A stretch of 14,275 nucleotides of DNA from Planctomycetaceae bacterium (GTDB lineage: Bacteria; Planctomycetota; Planctomycetia; Planctomycetales; Planctomycetaceae), in contig DLVV01000389.1 in the NCBI GenBank assembly GCA_003445035.1, positions 1 through 14,275 of the forward strand. Direction: 5' to 3'. Numbering within the stretch: the stretch's first letter is position 1; each line of letters begins with the position of its first letter. The position numbers and the translations under genes were made by a program. Below the pieces are notes generated by a model. It was not told the origin of the DNA and ran no database searches. It saw nothing but the letters and a program-made list of their open reading frames with translations. This document shows, piece after piece, positions 1 to 8,509 of this stretch.

Positions 1-1463
1 GGTTTGCCGCCGGCGTGGACGATCACGAGGTTGTCGACAATGACCGGTGAGGCCGAAAAGCCCCACAGTGGGACCTCTGCCTTCTCCTGTTTGACCAGGT
101 CGCGGCTCCAGATCACTTCGCCACTGTCGGCATTGAAACAGAACAGGTGGCCGACGGCGCCCAGCGCATAGACTCGATCTCCCACGACGGTGGGGGTTGT
201 GCGGGGACCGTTACCATAGGACAGCCCGTTGTACGCAGCCGTGTAGCGGTGAACCCAAAGCTGCTTCCCCGATGCCGCATCCAGGCAAATCACCTCTTCG
301 ATGTCTGCCGGCTTTTTTGGCTTGGTGAGCGTGTAAATCCGGCCCGCCGACGCCGCAATCCCGGAATAGCCTCCTCCGATCGGTTGCCGCCACAATGTCC
401 TGAGGCCGCCGACCGGCCATCGGGCGGGAAAACTTGGCCCCCTCCAGGTTCCATTTCCCCGAATTCCACGCCAGCGCGGCCAATCCTCGCCGCCGACGGC
501 GACGAGTTGTTTTCGAGTGGGCTGATCCTTTGCCGACGCCGCGGTCATCGGGGCAACCGGATCTGCTGACGTGTCGATGCTGTCCCAACGTTGACGCAGG
601 GCCGCCGGCACGTCCTTTGTCGGCGTCATCACAACCCGGAAGCCCATTACGTAATAGGTGCCCAGTGGATGTTCCGCGTAACGAAAGCTGCTTCGACAGT
701 CACGGGCATCGCTGTACCAGCCGCCACCGCGGATCACCCGCGATGTCGCTGTTTTGGGGCCAAGAGGGTCTTTCGCCACGGTGCGGTCGTAGTAATCGAC
801 GTTATACCAGTCCAGGCACCATTCCCAGACGTTGCCGTGCATGTCGTGCAGTCCGAACGCGTTGGCCGGGAATTGTCCCACCTTGGTTGTCCGGGCTCGG
901 AACGTCCCGGTGAGGGCTCGATAAGGGTACTTCCCGTTGAAATTGGCCTGTTTAGAGGACAGAGAGTTGCCGAAGTGAAAGGCCGTGTCGGTGCCGCCCC
1001 GGCAGGCAAGTTCCCATTCGGCCTCGGTGGGCAAGCGATAGAAACGCCCGGCGAGTTTTTCGGTGGGCAGCGCCGACAACTTGCGGCAAAATTCCACGGC
1101 GTCGACAAAACGCACCTGTTCGGCGGGGAATGTCTTTGTGTCGAGCCCCTTGACGAGAGACTTTCCCGGGCCGTCGTTGGCGAAAAAGGAATGAGAGAAT
1201 TTCATGATTCGCACGAATTCGCCCTGTGTCACTTCGTAGACACCAATGTGAAAAGGACGAGTGATGCGAACGCGATGAGCAGGCTGCTCGTCGGCTCCGG
1301 CATCGCGGATGGACTTGCCCGCCCCCATCAGGAACTCGGCGGCCGCTATTGGTGCGAGTTTCATCCCGATCGAGTTGGTGACCACCTTCGGTGATTCGGC
1401 GTGAACAGGGGGCGACGCCATCAGGAGGGCCAAAGCCAGCACAACCGTGGAGGATCGTGTCAT
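1..1463 (-). CDS. Secreted FGE-sulfatase (SUMF1-like) domain fused to PQQ-like beta-propeller, 3' end off window
   Basis: One uninterrupted frame of 487 visible residues starts at the ATG at 1461-1463 and leaves the window at its left edge. Residues 1-22 form a Sec signal peptide (hydrophobic LALALLMA, then VHA before the cut). Residues about 29-280 are an FGE-sulfatase/SUMF1-type fold: NSIGMKLAP, YEVTQGEF, LPTEAEWELACRGG, GLHDMHGNVWEWC, RVIRGGGWYSD and a closing GFRVV. After a linker of about 45 residues, a PQQ/BamB-like propeller begins at about residue 326 with EDWPRWRGIRGNG. It continues through typical blades such as VICLDAASGKQLW and LFCFNADSGEVIW. Ser251 and Cys256 sit where human FGE has catalytic Cys336 and Cys341, so the first cysteine is missing and formylglycine-generating activity is doubtful. 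It lies 55 bp downstream of a DUF1501 gene on the same strand. No clear Shine-Dalgarno is seen. The domain calls are firm; the biochemical role is unknown. Confidence 0.88.
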   Translation of the reverse strand, partial: MTRSSTVVLALALLMASPPVHAESPKVVTNSIGMKLAPIAAAEFLMGAGKSIRDAGADEQPAHRVRITRPFHIGVYEVTQGEFVRIMKFSHSFFANDGPGKSLVKGLDTKTFPAEQVRFVDAVEFCRKLSALPTEKLAGRFYRLPTEAEWELACRGGTDTAFHFGNSLSSKQANFNGKYPYRALTGTFRARTTKVGQFPANAFGLHDMHGNVWEWCLDWYNVDYYDRTVAKDPLGPKTATSRVIRGGGWYSDARDCRSSFRYAEHPLGTYYVMGFRVVMTPTKDVPAALRQRWDSIDTSADPVAPMTAASAKDQPTRKQLVAVGGEDWPRWRGIRGNGTWRGPSFPARWPVGGLRTLWRQPIGGGYSGIAASAGRIYTLTKPKKPADIEEVICLDAASGKQLWVHRYTAAYNGLSYGNGPRTTPTVVGDRVYALGAVGHLFCFNADSGEVIWSRDLVKQEKAEVPLWGFSASPVIVDNLVIVHAGGK

Positions 1464-1518
1464 CGGAAACACCTGTTTGAGATAGGCTGGGCCGGAATGG
1501 GCGTCGTCCGGAGACGTT

Positions 1519-3009
1519 TCAGGCGAGCAATGGCCTGACTACGTTGCCGTGGACGTCGGTGAGCCGGAAGTCGCGCCCCTGGAAACGGTGGGTCAACTTC
1601 TCGTGGTCAATGCCCAGGCAATGCAGGATCGTCGCATTCAGATCGTGGACGTGAACCGGGTTTTCAACGATGTTGTAACAGAAGTCGTCGGTCTTGCCGT
1701 AAACGATTCCGGGGCGGATACCGCCGCCGGCCATCCAGATCGAAAAACACCGCGGGTGATGATCACGACCGTAATTGGTACGGGTCAATTTTCCCTGGCA
1801 GTAAATTGTGCGGCCAAACTCTCCACCCCACACCACCAGGGTGTCGTCGAGCATGCCCCTTTGTTTGAGATCTTTGACCAGCGCGGCGGCGGGTTGGTCA
1901 ATGTCACGGGCCATCATGGGCAGGTCCCGCGGCAGGGTACCGTGCTGATCCCAGCCGCGAATGAATACCTGGATGAAACGGACATCCCTCTCGGCAAGTC
2001 GTCGTGCGAGGAGGCAATTTGCAGCGAATGTGCCGGGCTTGCCGACATCAGGGCCATAGAGATCCAGGATGTGTTGGGGCTCGTCGGACAGATCGGTCAA
2101 TTCGGGAACCGAGGTCTGCATGCGGTAGGCCATTTCGTACTGAGAGATCCTCGCCTCAATTTCCGGGTCGCCGACCACCCGGAATTGTTGCCGGTTGAGC
2201 TGCGCCAGCGAATCGAGCATTTTCCGGCGCGTGGCCGAACTGACACCTGCCGGGTTTGAGAGGTACAGCACCGGGTCGCCACTGGATCTCAACGCGACAC
2301 CCTGGTGGCGTGAAGGGAGGAACCCGGCACCCCAAAGACGGGTGTACAGTGCCTGAGCGTCCCGCTTGGCACTCCAGGTCGAATGCAGGACTACGAATCC
2401 GGGCAGGTTCTGATTAACACGGCCCAGTCCATACGAGAGCCACGCACCCATGCTCGGCCGGCCGGGCTGCTGGGCGCCGGTCTGGATATAGGTGATTGCC
2501 GGGTCGTGGTTGATGGCTTCGGTGTGGATGGTTCTCACCAACGCCATCTCGTCGGCGATGGTGCCAACGTGTGGCAGGAGTTCGCTAATTTCGGTGCCCG
2601 ACCGTCCCCGTTTGTGGAATTTGTAGATCGAAGGAGCAATCGGGAACCGCTTCTGTTTTGAGGTCATCGTGGTCAACCGCTGACCCTTCCGAACCGATTC
2701 GGGAAGGTCCTTGTCGTAGAACGCCTGCATCTTTGGTTTGGGGTCCAGCAGGTCGATCTGCGACGGCGCACCGGACATGAACAGGTAGATCACCCGCTTG
2801 GCGGTCGGCCGAAAGTGGGTGGTCCCCATGACGCCGATGTCGTGTGCGGGCAACGACGGCGCGGAACGGGCAGGGACGGCTGTGGCCGCCTCGTCGGCCA
2901 ACAACGTCGCCAGTGCGGCCGTGCCGATTCCACAGCTAGAGCGGCCGAAAAAATGACGCCGGGTCACAGACAACGCGTCCGGAGTCGGAGTGATATTCGG
3001 TTGGGACAT
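1519..3009 (-). CDS. DUF1501 family protein, Tat-exported
   Basis: This 496-residue protein belongs to DUF1501, a planctomycete-rich family related to the alkaline phosphatase/sulfatase superfamily. A twin-arginine leader lies near residues 15-36 ([11 protein letters not shown] followed by an Ala/Leu-rich segment), so export as a folded protein is predicted. Family motifs are [14 protein letters not shown] (79-92), GWDQH (352-356), EFGRT (397-401), GRDHHP (414-419) and HVHD (453-456). The D-x-H and D-H-H motifs and the late His resemble metal ligands of the superfamily, which is inference. I chose the ATG at 3007-3009, which has GAGA a few bases upstream. An in-frame GTG at 3036 would add nine residues but lacks a Shine-Dalgarno. 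It lies 48 bp after the PSCyt1/DUF1549/DUF1553 gene and 55 bp before the FGE-propeller gene, probably as one operon. The substrate is unknown. Confidence 0.92.
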   Translation of the reverse strand: MSQPNITPTPDALSVTRRHFFGRSSCGIGTAALATLLADEAATAVPARSAPSLPAHDIGVMGTTHFRPTAKRVIYLFMSGAPSQIDLLDPKPKMQAFYDKDLPESVRKGQRLTTMTSKQKRFPIAPSIYKFHKRGRSGTEISELLPHVGTIADEMALVRTIHTEAINHDPAITYIQTGAQQPGRPSMGAWLSYGLGRVNQNLPGFVVLHSTWSAKRDAQALYTRLWGAGFLPSRHQGVALRSSGDPVLYLSNPAGVSSATRRKMLDSLAQLNRQQFRVVGDPEIEARISQYEMAYRMQTSVPELTDLSDEPQHILDLYGPDVGKPGTFAANCLLARRLAERDVRFIQVFIRGWDQHGTLPRDLPMMARDIDQPAAALVKDLKQRGMLDDTLVVWGGEFGRTIYCQGKLTRTNYGRDHHPRCFSIWMAGGGIRPGIVYGKTDDFCYNIVENPVHVHDLNATILHCLGIDHEKLTHRFQGRDFRLTDVHGNVVRPLLA

Positions 3010-3057
3010 GACGTGTCTCGTTGTCCGGATGGTCACAACAGGGAAACGTGGGGGCAG

Positions 3058-6000
3058 TCAGTTCTTGGTGATGGCCTCGTCGAGATTCAGCAGCAGGTTC
3101 GCAACAACGGTCCACGCGGCGTATTCGGCGGGATCAATCGATGGAAGTCGCGGAGCTTCACCGACGGCCAGCATCGCTTTGGCCGCCTTGGGGTCGGATC
3201 GGTATTCACGAAGATGGCTTGCCAAAGATTCAGACAGGATCGCCGTTTCCTGAGGTGTTGGAACACGTGAGGTCACCATGCGAAATCCTCGGATCAACCG
3301 CTGCTTGTCCGTGCCGGGCTCGCTCAACAATCTCTCAGCGAGTCCGCGAGCGCATTCGACAAACTGAACGTCGTTGAGCAGCAGCAACGCCTGGAGCGGG
3401 GTATTGGTACGTGCCCGCCGAACGCTACAGGCTTCGCGGGATGGAGCGTCGAAGGTCAACATTGTTGGTGGGGCCGCCGTGCGTTTCCAGAATGTGTACA
3501 GGCTGCGACGGAAGAGGTTCGAACCGTGGTCCTGTACGAATCGCACTGTGTTGCTGCCCGAATAACCGACCGCACGCCACAATCCGGAAGGTTGATAGGG
3601 TTTCACGCCTTTTCCACCGGGTTGTTCGACGAGATGACCACCCACTGCGAGGGCCGTGTCGCGGAGTACTTCCGCATCCAGTCGATACCGGGGCCCACGC
3701 CAGAGCATTCGGTTCTGCGGGTCAACCCGATGTCCCTCGGGATGGAACCGGGAGGACTGTCGGTACGCGGCGGATGTGACGATCAATTTCTGAAGCGACT
3801 TGATGTCCCATTCGGTACGGACAAATTCGGTCGCCAACCAGTCCAGCAGCCGGGGGTGAGAGGGCCATTCTCCCTGAGCCCCGAAATCCTCGGACGTTTT
3901 GACCAAACCGGTCCCGAAAAATTGTTGCCAGAAGCGGTTGACGGTGACTCGAGCGGTCAGAGGGTGGTCTGAAGTCACAAGCCATTGGGCCATTCCCAGT
4001 CGGTTGGCCGGTGCGTCCTTGGGCAAAGGGGGCAGGGCGGACGGAACGCCCGGCTGGACGGGCCGCGCCTTGTCGGGGATGTCGTACTGACCACGTTTCA
4101 GAACATAGGTCGCCCGGGGCTTGGGCATGTCCCGCATGATCAGTGAAGACGCCAATTTCGTGTTGATCTCCGAAATTCGAGTCTCGGCGTCGCGGATAGT
4201 GGCCACGTGTGCTGCAAACGTACCCCGCGTCTGTTGACACGCGTGGACAAGAAAGTGATTTCTCAACGTCGCCCTCTGTTTCGGGGTCCGCTTGCCATCG
4301 GGCGTCTTGGCTGCGCCCAACACCTGCTGGGGCAATCCCTTGCCGGAGGTTGCGATATGGTCCGTCCACGCGGCCAGTGAGGCGAAGAGTCGGGGCCCCT
4401 GTTGAGCCGAGGTGACAATGCCCGCGGTGTCCCACTGAACCGTTCCGCCAAATTGCGTGAATGCCCAGCCGCGGACGACATCGCCTGGCTTCAGACCGAC
4501 GGCACTGGCCAGGACTTCAAGTCGAATCCATTCGCCGGCCTGTGGAAGATCACCTCGCCGCAAACGGCTGGGTGTTTTCACACGGCCCCAGGCAATCCGG
4601 TCCTCCCCCCAGAACGCTCGGTGGTCCCAGTTTCCACTGTGGAACTGAAGCATGATCTCCCTGGGCGGATTCGTCGGGTCAATGCGGACCCACGCAAAAA
4701 GGCTGTCGCCTGCGGCGACCTGCAGGCCCGGCGTGGCTTCCTCGAAGAAATGTTGCCCAAGCCCCCTGGCGGTGCGCAATGTGGATCGTTTTCCGCTGTG
4801 TGGTGGATGGGAAGGAGCCGTCACCCATTTCCAGCCTCCGCCGTCTCCGCTGGATTTCTGCTTGCCGCCCGGCGGGGTGTTGTCATCAATCCAGATCACC
4901 TCACGACGTTTCGGTGACGTCTTCTTCTTGGCAGGTCCGGGGTCTTTGTACTGGACTGTCGACAGGGCCGAGGCAATCCGTTTGCGGGCGGCGGCGATTC
5001 GGCGACGTTGCTGGTCGATGTCAGCTTGCTGGATGGCCGTGGGCACCTTGACCGAGGGGGGAGGCAGCAACGCGTTGCCGTCCATTGCGCGTTCGGTGAG
5101 GCTGTTGAAATATGCCAGGAACCGATAAAAGTCCTTCTGCGGGATGGGGTCGAACTTGTGTTCGTGACAGACAGCACAGCCCATCGTGAGGCCGAGCCAG
5201 ACCGTGGAGGTGGTCTCCACGCGATCGACTCCATACTTGAACCGATACTCGTCCGCGATTGCCCCACCTTCGCTGGTTGTGACGTTGCAACGATTGAAGC
5301 CGGTGGCCACCAACTGTGACACCGAGGGTTTCGGCAGCAGGTCGCCGGCGAGTTGTTCCACGGTGAACCGGTCGAAGGGCATGTTGGCGTTGAATGCCTC
5401 AACCACCCAGTCGCGATAGGGCCAGATCGAGCGTTCGTTGTCCAGATGCAGCCCGTGCGTGTCTCCGTAACGAGCCGCATCAAGCCAGATGCGTCCGGCG
5501 TGCTCACCAAATCGGATTGAACTCAGCAGCCTGTCGACCAGGCGTTGGTACGCCGCAGGACGAGTGTCCGAAAGAAAACGGTCAATGTCCCCGAGCGATG
5601 GGGGCAGTCCCGTCAGGTCAAGGGTGACACGCCGGATGAGTGTCTCACGTGAGGCTTCCGGAGAGGGGGCAAGCCCTTGCTCGTCCAGCCGGCCAAGGAT
5701 GAACGCATCGATCGGGTTCGCTTGCCACCCCGGACGGCGGGACAGTGGTGGCGAAGGGCGAGTCGGAGGTTGAAAGGCCCAGTGGCCTTGCCAGGCCGCC
5801 CCCTGGTCAATCCATCGTTTCAGAAGGTCGATTTGGCCTGGCGTCAGTGTCTTTCCGCTGTCACGCGGTGGCATTCTCTCGTCAGCATCGGGGGACAGAA
5901 TCCGGTGCACGACGGCACTCTTGCTCGACGAGCCGGCCGCAATCGCCGTATGGCCTGACTCCAACCGGAGACCAACGACGTTTTCGAGATCGAGACGAAA

Positions 6001-6204
6001 TCCAGCCTGTCTCTGGTTGCCGTCAGGTCCGTGGCACTTGTAGCAGTTGTCGGCCAGGATCGGACGAATGTCACGGTTGTAATCCACCATGCCAGGCTCG
6101 GCGGCGGAGACGCCCTGGAAGGCAGCAGGAGGAGTGATCCACAGCAGCGCAAAGAACCACAATTTGAAGTCTGGCGAACTGGTAGGCAAGGCGATGTACT
6201 CCAT
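3058..6204 (-). CDS. PSCyt1-DUF1549-DUF1553 cytochrome-like protein
   Basis: This is a 1048-residue planctomycete surface protein. A hydrophobic stretch with Ala-rich end (about residues 16-36) fits a Sec signal peptide. A PSCyt1 cytochrome c-like domain follows, with CYKCH at residues 54-58, then DUF1549 (about 160-385; [23 protein letters not shown]) with a second Cxx[15 protein letters not shown], at 343-355. A Gln/Arg-rich helix precedes an inserted Trp-rich, probably beta-sandwich domain at about 436-600. The C-terminal DUF1553 starts near 690, with [20 protein letters not shown] and [17 protein letters not shown]. Two CxxCH motifs suggest covalent haem and periplasmic maturation; electron transfer is inference. 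The ATG at 6204 has GGAAGGGA directly before it. An upstream ATG at 6249 would add 15 residues and would move the hydrophobic segment inward. It heads a likely operon with DUF1501 and the FGE-propeller gene and is divergent from the TonB-dependent receptor gene. Confidence 0.92.
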   Translation of the reverse strand: MEYIALPTSSPDFKLWFFALLWITPPAAFQGVSAAEPGMVDYNRDIRPILADNCYKCHGPDGNQRQAGFRLDLENVVGLRLESGHTAIAAGSSSKSAVVHRILSPDADERMPPRDSGKTLTPGQIDLLKRWIDQGAAWQGHWAFQPPTRPSPPLSRRPGWQANPIDAFILGRLDEQGLAPSPEASRETLIRRVTLDLTGLPPSLGDIDRFLSDTRPAAYQRLVDRLLSSIRFGEHAGRIWLDAARYGDTHGLHLDNERSIWPYRDWVVEAFNANMPFDRFTVEQLAGDLLPKPSVSQLVATGFNRCNVTTSEGGAIADEYRFKYGVDRVETTSTVWLGLTMGCAVCHEHKFDPIPQKDFYRFLAYFNSLTERAMDGNALLPPPSVKVPTAIQQADIDQQRRRIAAARKRIASALSTVQYKDPGPAKKKTSPKRREVIWIDDNTPPGGKQKSSGDGGGWKWVTAPSHPPHSGKRSTLRTARGLGQHFFEEATPGLQVAAGDSLFAWVRIDPTNPPREIMLQFHSGNWDHRAFWGEDRIAWGRVKTPSRLRRGDLPQAGEWIRLEVLASAVGLKPGDVVRGWAFTQFGGTVQWDTAGIVTSAQQGPRLFASLAAWTDHIATSGKGLPQQVLGAAKTPDGKRTPKQRATLRNHFLVHACQQTRGTFAAHVATIRDAETRISEINTKLASSLIMRDMPKPRATYVLKRGQYDIPDKARPVQPGVPSALPPLPKDAPANRLGMAQWLVTSDHPLTARVTVNRFWQQFFGTGLVKTSEDFGAQGEWPSHPRLLDWLATEFVRTEWDIKSLQKLIVTSAAYRQSSRFHPEGHRVDPQNRMLWRGPRYRLDAEVLRDTALAVGGHLVEQPGGKGVKPYQPSGLWRAVGYSGSNTVRFVQDHGSNLFRRSLYTFWKRTAAPPTMLTFDAPSREACSVRRARTNTPLQALLLLNDVQFVECARGLAERLLSEPGTDKQRLIRGFRMVTSRVPTPQETAILSESLASHLREYRSDPKAAKAMLAVGEAPRLPSIDPAEYAAWTVVANLLLNLDEAITKN

Positions 6205-6361
6205 TCCCTTCCGGCTAAAAAGACAGGTCCTGCCGACGCATCGTGGCATTCCCGTTTCGCATGGTAAACGATGGACTTCCCCTCAATAAAGGGCTGTCAG
6301 CCGACGTTGGAGGATGCCGATAGTTGTTAGAGAGGATGTGCGTCTGCGACGGAGGGATTCG
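6205..6361. promoter_or_regulatory. Divergent intergenic region between cytochrome-like gene and TonB-dependent receptor gene
   Basis: These 157 bases (112 if the longer cytochrome-like start at 6249 is used) must hold the promoters for the two divergent transcription units. I cannot identify a convincing -35/-10 pair on either strand. A short GGCT-GTC-AGCC inverted repeat lies at about 6293-6303, but it is too small to call an operator or terminator. Confidence 0.4.
6351..6356 (+). promoter_or_regulatory. Ribosome binding site fixing the TonB receptor start
   Basis: GGAGGG lies five bases before the ATG at 6362, an ideal Shine-Dalgarno spacing. The alternative in-frame ATG at 6314 has GGAGG directly touching it, which leaves no spacing. 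The 6362 start also puts the signal peptide at the N-terminus. Confidence 0.75.
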
Positions 6362-8509
6362 ATGCGACTTGGGCAGGAGGCCATGGTCTTGCTGCTACTA
6401 GGTGTCGTCGTCGCTCCCGCCACGGTCAGCGGACAGGAAGAGCCTCCGGTGCTACCGGAAACAAGGGTTCTCGGAACTCCGTTGCCCGCCAACTCATCCC
6501 GTTTTTCGGGATCGGGATTCGATCGTGCGACGGGTGCCCTGCGATCCAATCGGTCGCCTGAAAATGACCCAAGGCACACCTCGGTACTAGACCGCGAGGC
6601 GTTGCGACGCCGGCAGCCGCTGGACATGGTCCAGGCCGTTGAACGCGAAGTGGGCGTCCTGGTGCAACGCACAGGGCGAGGGCAGGCCTCCCCTTTCCTC
6701 CGAGGGCTCACTGGACCACAGACAGTCCTGCTGATTGACGGCATCCGGCTCAACAACGGAATTTTCCGTCTTGGGCCCAATCAGTACTTCAACACAATCG
6801 ATCCCGGGCAAGTAGATCACGTCGAGGTTGTCAGGGGGCCCCAGTCGGTGCTGTGGGGGTCGGATGCACTTGGGGGTGCTATCAACGTGGTCACCCGCCG
6901 TGCCGACCGTGTGCTCAACGGTGTGCTCGATGACCGTGGGTTTCTTCTGACCCAGCGATTCCGATCGGCGGACCTCGCCTCTTACACGCGAGTCGGTTTT
7001 GAAGCTTCTGCCGGCGACGGAGGCATCTGGGGTGGGGCGAGTTATCTGAACGTCAACGATCTGGATCGCGGAGGATCACTGGGCCGACAACCAATGACCA
7101 GCTACAGCCAGTATGCGGGTGATGTCCGCTACGACCTTCCGCTGGGTCCCGATGGTGCACTGACAGTCGCGCTGGTCCACTTTGAACAGATGGATGTCCC
7201 GAGATCGGACAAGTTCCCCGGAGAGCAAAGGTTCTTCGATCCTCAACAACGCAACCTGGCGTACATCCGGTGGCAAGGACTACTCGACGACGGGCCGTTC
7301 GACGCCTTTGTCGCCACTCTGAGTTACCAGAGAACCAAGGAGGGCACAAATCGTCGCAAACCCCCGAATAGCACGTTTGAAGACCGATCGGAGTTTGATG
7401 TCGATACCGTGGGCCTCAGCCTCCTGCTGGCGTCCGATCTCGGGGAATGGGGCAAACTGAGCGTGGGAGGCGATGGTTACCATGACGACGTCGATGCGTT
7501 CAACCATCGCGTCGATCTGCTCGCCGGTGGTGCGGTTGCCGGACTCCCGCAATTTCCTCCCGATAGCTACTACTCGCGATTCGGAACGTTCCTGGAATGG
7601 GAATGGCCCGTTATCGAACGGCTGACCGTTGTCAGCGGAGTGAGATATTCGCACATCGAAGCCGGGGCGACAGTGGGAGTGTTCGATCCATCCGACCCCG
7701 CATTCCCGAACGTCGAACCGCAGGATACGCCAATTGGTCCGAGCTACCAGGCCTGGACCGGATCGGGAGGCCTGGTCTTTGAGCTGAATCCGCACTGGCG
7801 GGTCACCGGAACGCTTTCCGAGGGGTTTCGTGCGCCTCTGCTGGATGAATTGACCTCGTACTCCGACAACGTCAACGAGGGTGTCGACCTGCCCACCACG
7901 GGTCTGAATCCCGAGCACGCTGTCAGCCACGATGTTGGTTTGCGATGGGATCTGGACCGTTTCCGCGGCCAAGTGTCCTATTACTGGATGGTGATCGATG
8001 GGTTGATCGAACGAGAACTGGTCGGGACCGACCCGGTGTCGGGGGTGGATTTCTTCCAGCGTCGCAATGTTGCCAGGGCCGACATCGACGGGGTGGAACT
8101 CAATGGATCGTGGGCTCTTGATGACGAGTGGATGGCCTATGGGAATTTCTGGTACACGCTCGGACGGAATCGCACTGATTCGGAACCGGTGAGCAGGATT
8201 CCCCCAGCCCAGGGCGTTTTCGGATTGCGGTGGCGGGAATTGGACGGTGCCGACTGGCTGGACGTCTTCTGCTGGTTGGCCGCCCGCCAGGATCGGCTCA
8301 GCAGTCGCGATATCCGTGATTCTCGGATTCCGACCGGAGGAACTCCTGGTTACGGAATCGTTACGGCCCGCTATGGGTGGCAAATGACGGCGAACCAGTC
8401 GCTCGTGCTCGGTGTCGAGAACCTCCTGGACCACCCTTACCGAGTACACGGGTCAGGCGTCGACGGGGCGGGAATCTCCGCGACGATCGGCTACGAGTTG
8501 CGCCACTAG
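6362..8509 (+). CDS. TonB-dependent outer-membrane receptor
   Basis: This 715-residue protein is predicted to import a scarce ligand across the outer membrane using TonB energy. Residues 1-24 are a Sec signal peptide (MVLLLLGVVVAPATVSG). A TonB-box-like ETRVLGTP follows at 33-40. The plug domain spans about 70-180, with VLLIDGIRLNNG, NTIDPGQVDHVEVVRGP and SVLWGSDALGGAINVVTRR. The rest is a beta-barrel ending in VENLLDHPYRVHG and a final strand GYELRH. The last residue is His instead of the usual terminal aromatic. The plug resembles the BtuB/haem-receptor-like group, but the substrate cannot be read from sequence. No ExbB, ExbD, TonB or binding protein is nearby. It is divergent from the PSCyt1 operon and its stop overlaps the stop of the convergent peptidase gene. 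The short start is set by a strong Shine-Dalgarno. Confidence 0.93.
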   Translation: MRLGQEAMVLLLLGVVVAPATVSGQEEPPVLPETRVLGTPLPANSSRFSGSGFDRATGALRSNRSPENDPRHTSVLDREALRRRQPLDMVQAVEREVGVLVQRTGRGQASPFLRGLTGPQTVLLIDGIRLNNGIFRLGPNQYFNTIDPGQVDHVEVVRGPQSVLWGSDALGGAINVVTRRADRVLNGVLDDRGFLLTQRFRSADLASYTRVGFEASAGDGGIWGGASYLNVNDLDRGGSLGRQPMTSYSQYAGDVRYDLPLGPDGALTVALVHFEQMDVPRSDKFPGEQRFFDPQQRNLAYIRWQGLLDDGPFDAFVATLSYQRTKEGTNRRKPPNSTFEDRSEFDVDTVGLSLLLASDLGEWGKLSVGGDGYHDDVDAFNHRVDLLAGGAVAGLPQFPPDSYYSRFGTFLEWEWPVIERLTVVSGVRYSHIEAGATVGVFDPSDPAFPNVEPQDTPIGPSYQAWTGSGGLVFELNPHWRVTGTLSEGFRAPLLDELTSYSDNVNEGVDLPTTGLNPEHAVSHDVGLRWDLDRFRGQVSYYWMVIDGLIERELVGTDPVSGVDFFQRRNVARADIDGVELNGSWALDDEWMAYGNFWYTLGRNRTDSEPVSRIPPAQGVFGLRWRELDGADWLDVFCWLAARQDRLSSRDIRDSRIPTGGTPGYGIVTARYGWQMTANQSLVLGVENLLDHPYRVHGSGVDGAGISATIGYELRH
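8506..8509. other. Overlapping convergent stop codons
   Basis: The palindrome CTAG supplies TAG to the receptor gene on the plus strand (8507-8509) and TAG to the peptidase gene on the minus strand (8506-8508). No intergenic space is left for a terminator, so each transcript must end inside the other gene or be stopped some other way. Confidence 0.95.

Noticed and set aside
211..588. Minus-strand 125-codon frame starting at 588
   Set aside because: It is out of frame with the real FGE-propeller coding sequence, which is open through the same region with conserved propeller blades.
591..1394. Plus-strand open frame of 267 codons opposite the FGE-like domain
   Set aside because: The minus-strand frame carries clear FGE-sulfatase motifs throughout; the plus-strand product has no recognisable features.
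1519..3009. Sulfatase activated by the neighbouring FGE-like protein
   Set aside because: The DUF1501 protein lacks a C/S-x-P-x-R sulfatase signature, and the FGE-like domain lacks one of the two catalytic cysteines.
4402..4917. Plus-strand 171-codon frame opposite the cytochrome-like gene
   Set aside because: It is antisense to the inserted domain of the large gene and its protein is low in structure-like patterns.
7280..8449. Long minus-strand open frame of 389 codons inside the TonB receptor gene
   Set aside because: It is antisense to a well-supported receptor, shows no domain motifs, and is expected from GC-rich codon use on the opposite strand.
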